Source: Trebouxia sp. TZW2008
Lineage: Eukaryota > Chlorophyta > Trebouxiophyceae > Trebouxiales > Trebouxiaceae
Assembly: GCA_002118135.1 (NCBI GenBank)
Contig: BDIU01000241.1
Span: forward strand, 211 to 64,210
DNA: 64,000 nucleotides
Direction: 5' to 3'
How positions within the stretch are numbered: the first letter of the stretch is position 1; every line of letters starts with the position of its first letter. Positions 60,701 to 64,000 of the stretch are shown here, in pieces. The notes beneath the pieces are model-generated. The model worked only from the letters and a program-made list of their open reading frames with translations. It was not told the origin of the DNA and searched no databases. A program made the translations under genes and the position numbers.

Positions 60701-63700
60701 GCATTAGTACCATCTTGGCAAAAGTCCTTTTGCACAGGCGCTGCAACATGTCAAATCTTCAACTGCTCTTCATCTTCTCTGTAAACGCCCAGCTCCTCCA
60801 AAGCTCTCGCTCTCTTTGTTGTGAATGGTTTTTCGGGTTGCTGCATGCAAGGCAAACATATCAGTGCCTCATGCTTGTATTGGCAGTAAATGCTTCCATG
60901 CATTTCTGCTGCTGCTGCTGCTGCACTGCAGGCTGTATGTGCATGAGCCATGTGTAACAGATGTGGCACTCCCCTGCCTTCCACTGCAAATGCCATTCTA
61001 CCAACACCAATTAGGCTGTCTTGACTCTGCATGCCATTCTGACAAAAAAGCTTGCATTGCTGACTTACTGTGCTTGTCTGTTGCAGTCATTGTGGCTCCT
61101 ACCAGACCACAGACACAGTGCACTGGTCTCAGCATTGTACCAATCACAGCTCCAGCATTCGCTCCTGCACCCCTACCCACCCTGACCCCACCCACAGCCT
61201 CCCCCACCCCTGCTGCACCTGTGCCAACAGCAGCACCGATTCTGACCCCAACTGCAGCAGTGTCACCCCCACCACCCCCACCTCCACCCCCAGCTCCCAG
61301 ATCTGGTGAGTCTAGTTTTGGCTCTCCTGGGCTGGTGCTGCCGCCCACCCCAAGCGAGACCGCAGCTCCTATTTCAGTGAGCCCCCCACCACCCCCACCA
61401 GTTGTCTACTCACCAGCAGCAACAGCAACTCCAGCACCAACTGTGATCCCAGTTGCTACTGCAGCACCTACTACAACTCCTGTTGCCACTGCAGCACCAA
61501 CAGTCACCCCAGTTGCTACTGCAGCACCCACAGTCACCCCAATTGCAACTGCTGCACCCACTGTCACCCCAGTTGCTACTGCTGCTCCCACTGTGACCCC
61601 AGTTGCCACTACATTGCCAACCGTCACCCCAGTTGCTACTGCTGCACCCACGATGACCCCGATTGCTACTGCAGCACCAACTGTCATCCCAGTTGCCACA
61701 TCAGCACCAACTGCTAGCCCTGTCGCCACTGCAGTGCCAACTGTCACTCCTGCGGTACCCAGCATCAGCTCACCCACTCCACAACCAGTCATTTACACAC
61801 CGTTTGCCACATCACCTGCTTCACCTCCTGTGACAACGCCAGTACCAACCCCATCTGTCACTGCCAGCCCAGTTGCAGTCTCTCCTTCTCCTGTTGTACC
61901 AAGCCCAACAAGTGCGCCAGCAGCAACAGCAACCCCTGCACCAACACTCCCTAGGATTGTTGAGAATGGGACCGCCTCAGGGAGCAGGCCCCCACCCCCG
62001 ACCCCCCTGACCCCGACCAGCAGCCCGCCACCCCCTGTGGTGACTCCAACCTCACCACCACCACCACCGCCTTCACCCACTGCAGCTGCACTACCTCCAA
62101 CAGCACCAGTGGTGGTCCCAGCTGTGGCCCCCACTGCTGCTTACGCCTGCCAGCTGGTGGACGCTGAGGTTCAGCTGTGTGGAGTGAATGCAGAGGCCAC
62201 TGCTGCTTTCAGCTTTGCCAGCTGTGTGGCAAGCCTAGTGGGTCTAGCCCCTGCTGACGCCTCCAGAGTGCTGCCATACAACATCTCTAACACTGCAGCC
62301 AGCGCCTGTGCCAGTGCTGGAGCCAACTCTTCCTGCTGCTGTGACTCTGCCGCTCTGGTGCAGTTCAGTGTGACTGCTGTGGACGCTGCTCAGGCCCAGG
62401 CCTTTGCTGGCATCATGTCTCATGGCTTGGCCAGCCAGAGTATGGTCCAATGCCTACAGGTGAGGGGCAAGCAAAAACTGCCATGCATCCTGTGCAAGCT
62501 CTGTTGTGCCAACTGCAAATGCTGACAGTGTGGATGTATTAATTGCAAAAGCTAGGATGCATCCTGTGCCAGTACAAGCTCTGTTATGCTGCATGCAACT
62601 TTGGACAAGGTGCGTGTGCTGAGCCATGCCCTGCTGTACTTGAGGAATGCTGCATTGACAGAGTCACACAACCGCCGCCCTTCAAATACAGGTGTTGCAG
62701 AACTGCTCACCCATGTCATGGCATTGATTGTCTCAGCTTGCTGTTGCTGAAGTCCGCTGAGAACTGCCTGACTCTAAACAGTGACTTGACCTTGTCCGGC
62801 TTTGCTGCAGGCTCAGTCCATCATGACCAACTGCGCAAGCACCCCGACAGCACCAGGTAAAGCTTCAGCCTATGCATGCATATTGCAAGACAATGTTGCA
62901 AACATACCTGTGCCTCACAAGTGCTTGGTCAACTTTTGAAGTTTTGCTTCTGGGTGCAATTGGTCCAACTTGTCGACACAATCAGACAAAGCTTTTCTGC
63001 TTGCTTCACTGGGGGTGTTGCTTCTGGCTGCAGTTGCAGCACAGACACTCATGCAGCATGGTCAGCAGATCATTAGGAGATGAACAGCATGATCAGCAAA
63101 ATTGAGGCTTGCGTGAGGCTGGTTGCAGATGTTTTCCTCTTTTTGCATAGTGGAATATGATCTCAAAGCAGCAATATAGTGAACGCCTTGTCTGCCTTTC
63201 TGAACCTATTTGCCCCTAGAGTAATTCCCATCTTCAGAATCCTGGCCAGATCATGCTTGCTTGGCCAAAGAATGGGAGATTGAAATGGCTACGGGGCAGG
63301 TCAGAAGGCAAAGCAAGCCCTTTTTTCGTGGCTGGCGATCCTTGTACTACACTGCAGCCTGCTGCTATTCAACCTATGAGCAGCACTGAAAATGCCGCTA
63401 ATAAGTTTGATAGCTTGCACAGGATTGAAAGTGCTCCTGCCCCTGTTGCTGTGGCATGGGTTTTGCAGTTGAGCGCCAACCTAAATGCATTGCTGCTTTG
63501 CAATCACAGCGATAGTGATATTGTACAACTTGACCCTGCCTTCATGCTGAGCTTGCTGCCTGTAATTCAGTGTGGCAATTTTTGTGTTGTTGCAGTTGTT
63601 GTGGCCCCAGCAGCTGTGACACAGTGTGCTGGTCTTGTTGTGGCGCCTGTGACAGCCCCAGTTGTGGCCCCAGCTCCTGCTGCACCCACAGCTACCCCAG

Positions 63701-64000
63701 TTGCAGTAGCATCACCAACACCGCCTGTCGCCTCAATGCCACCCCCACCCCCTCCACTGGCCACCCCTGGAGTGACCCCAACTGTAGGCAGTGCACCCCC
63801 ACCACCCATTCCACCACTGACCCTGCCTTCACCTGTCTTTGCTTTGCCACCCACCCCAAGCTTGACGCCAGCACTCACCACAGCTGCGCCCTCGCCACCA
63901 CTGCCGGTGCCATCCCCTTATGTTGTACCTAGCCCATCAGCTACAGCCACTCCAGTGGCTACATCACCAGCTGTCAGTCCAGTTGCAACTCCTCAGCCAA
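54715..64000 (+). CDS. Secreted modular Pro-rich, Cys-rich glycoprotein (partial, runs off the end)
   Basis: Likely a cell-wall hydroxyproline-rich glycoprotein. The ATG at 54715 gives a signal peptide (CSAWLSLGLVLLVFSPVL, cleavage near VAAEP). In-phase exons are 54715-55810, 56382-56780, 57220-57365, 57709-57754, 58129-60023, 60362-60407, 61087-62459, 62811-62856 and 63596 onward; 60564-60644 may be an optional exon. Exon 1 has a Cys-rich domain (SADSGCGELCALTF), a Pro linker, and a second domain. Later modules run V.AP....QC.GL, a long TVTPVATAAP or PPPP linker, then a Cys-rich domain of about 105 residues (ACQLV(N/D)AEVQLCGVNAEA; CCCD.AALVQFSVTAVDAAQ; MVQCLQ), then a 46-nt exon. Many N-x-S/T sites are present. 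It resembles volvocine pherophorins in layout but not, as far as I can see, in domain sequence. Confidence 0.85.
56953..57150 (+). repeat. Duplicated putative exon in an intron of the secreted protein gene
   Basis: The phrase AGAGCTGTGC followed by GCAATCTGGCCTCTGTAC occurs after CAG acceptors at about 56953 and 57087, about 134 bp apart. The second could be spliced phase 1 to phase 1 up to GCATCAG with a GTGAAA donor near 57160, encoding CYAAIWPLYLVKRIAG. The first hits a stop in that frame. Exon status is uncertain. Confidence 0.45.
58213..58785 (+). repeat. 30-bp coding minisatellite, about 19 copies of TVTPVATAAP
   Basis: A decapeptide P-T-V-T-P-V-A-T-(A/T)-A is repeated about 19 times without a frame break, with changes such as PTVSPVATTA and PNVTPVATTA. 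Silent and replacement differences between copies show it is not a recent perfect expansion. Pro and Thr spacing suits an O-glycosylated extended rod. Confidence 0.9.
61432..61760 (+). repeat. 30-bp coding minisatellite, about 10 to 11 copies
   Basis: The same decapeptide family as at 58213-58785 (TVTPVATAAP, PTMTPIATAA, PTASPVATAV) in the next module, with fewer copies. The two arrays therefore share an origin but differ in length. Confidence 0.9.

Larger units (their letters stand above)
58129..64000 (+). repeat. Repeated gene module: large exon plus 46-nt exon
   Basis: Large exons start at 58129, 61087 and 63596, each after a GCAG acceptor and in phase 1, and each opens with a peptide of the form V.AP....QC.GL (the first as AVMPETQCNGL). 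The two complete ones end CLQ in phase 0. Each module is followed by an exon of exactly 46 nt, 57709-57754, 60362-60407 and 62811-62856, encoding a pattern like (S/Q)(I/V)(F/M)(A/T).CA. Module spacing is 2958 and 2509 bp. The Cys-rich domains of the two complete modules are nearly identical over about 105 residues. Confidence 0.85.

Overview
The window looks like nuclear DNA of a green alga, most likely a chlorophyte of the trebouxiophyte kind. The reasons are very intron-rich genes with canonical GT/AG sites, a plastid-type MATE transporter with a long Ser/Arg-rich leader, a proline-rich extracellular glycoprotein, a decayed LINE-type retrotransposon end, and non-coding DNA saturated with TGCA/CATG words. 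Two sequencing gaps (20022-20139 and 20732-20733) show it is a draft assembly. The lineage is inference; the eukaryotic gene structure is seen directly.

Layout. 0.25-6 kb (+): an unrecognised multi-exon gene with Cys/His finger-like motifs at the N terminus and an ankyrin-like exon at the end. 6-8.2 kb: gene-poor, with a 155-bp TTAA-flanked inverted-repeat element. 8.2-11.7 kb (+): a DUF1254/DUF1214 protein in at least eight exons, with an apparent 1-base frameshift near the end. 12.2-19.5 kb (-): an unrecognised gene in which exon after exon has a second, usually damaged, copy beside it. 20.1-20.75 kb (+): a LINE 3' end next to the gap. 21.2-38.0 kb (-): a 16.7-kb gene for separase, with its catalytic His and Cys on separate exons. 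38.3-38.7 kb (-): a short ORF. 38.8-41.5 kb (+): a complete five-exon gene for a 248-residue unknown protein, carrying three decoy copies of its third exon. 42.4-44.9 kb (-): a two-exon MATE-family transporter. 45-49.9 kb: gene-poor, with one plausible orphan terminal exon. 49.95-53.9 kb (+): the splicing factor CWC25, eight exons, complete and in phase. 54.7 kb to the window end (+): a secreted proline-rich protein built from repeated modules, running off the edge.

The most striking signal is window-wide. Local tandem duplications of about 34 to 230 bp copy exons or exon edges together with their splice sites. In at least four of the genes one copy keeps the reading frame and both splice sites, while its neighbours show lost donors, lost acceptors, frameshifts or in-frame stops. 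At the separase active-site exon the 5' splice donor sits in a five-copy array with a period of about 63 bp, so the second donor would add exactly 21 residues in frame. The secreted protein shows the constructive side of the same process: a module made of one large exon (phase 1 to 0) and one exactly 46-nt exon (phase 0 to 1) is repeated at least three times. The genes do not form an obvious pathway; separase and CWC25 are housekeeping genes, and the secreted protein and MATE transporter concern the cell surface and membranes.
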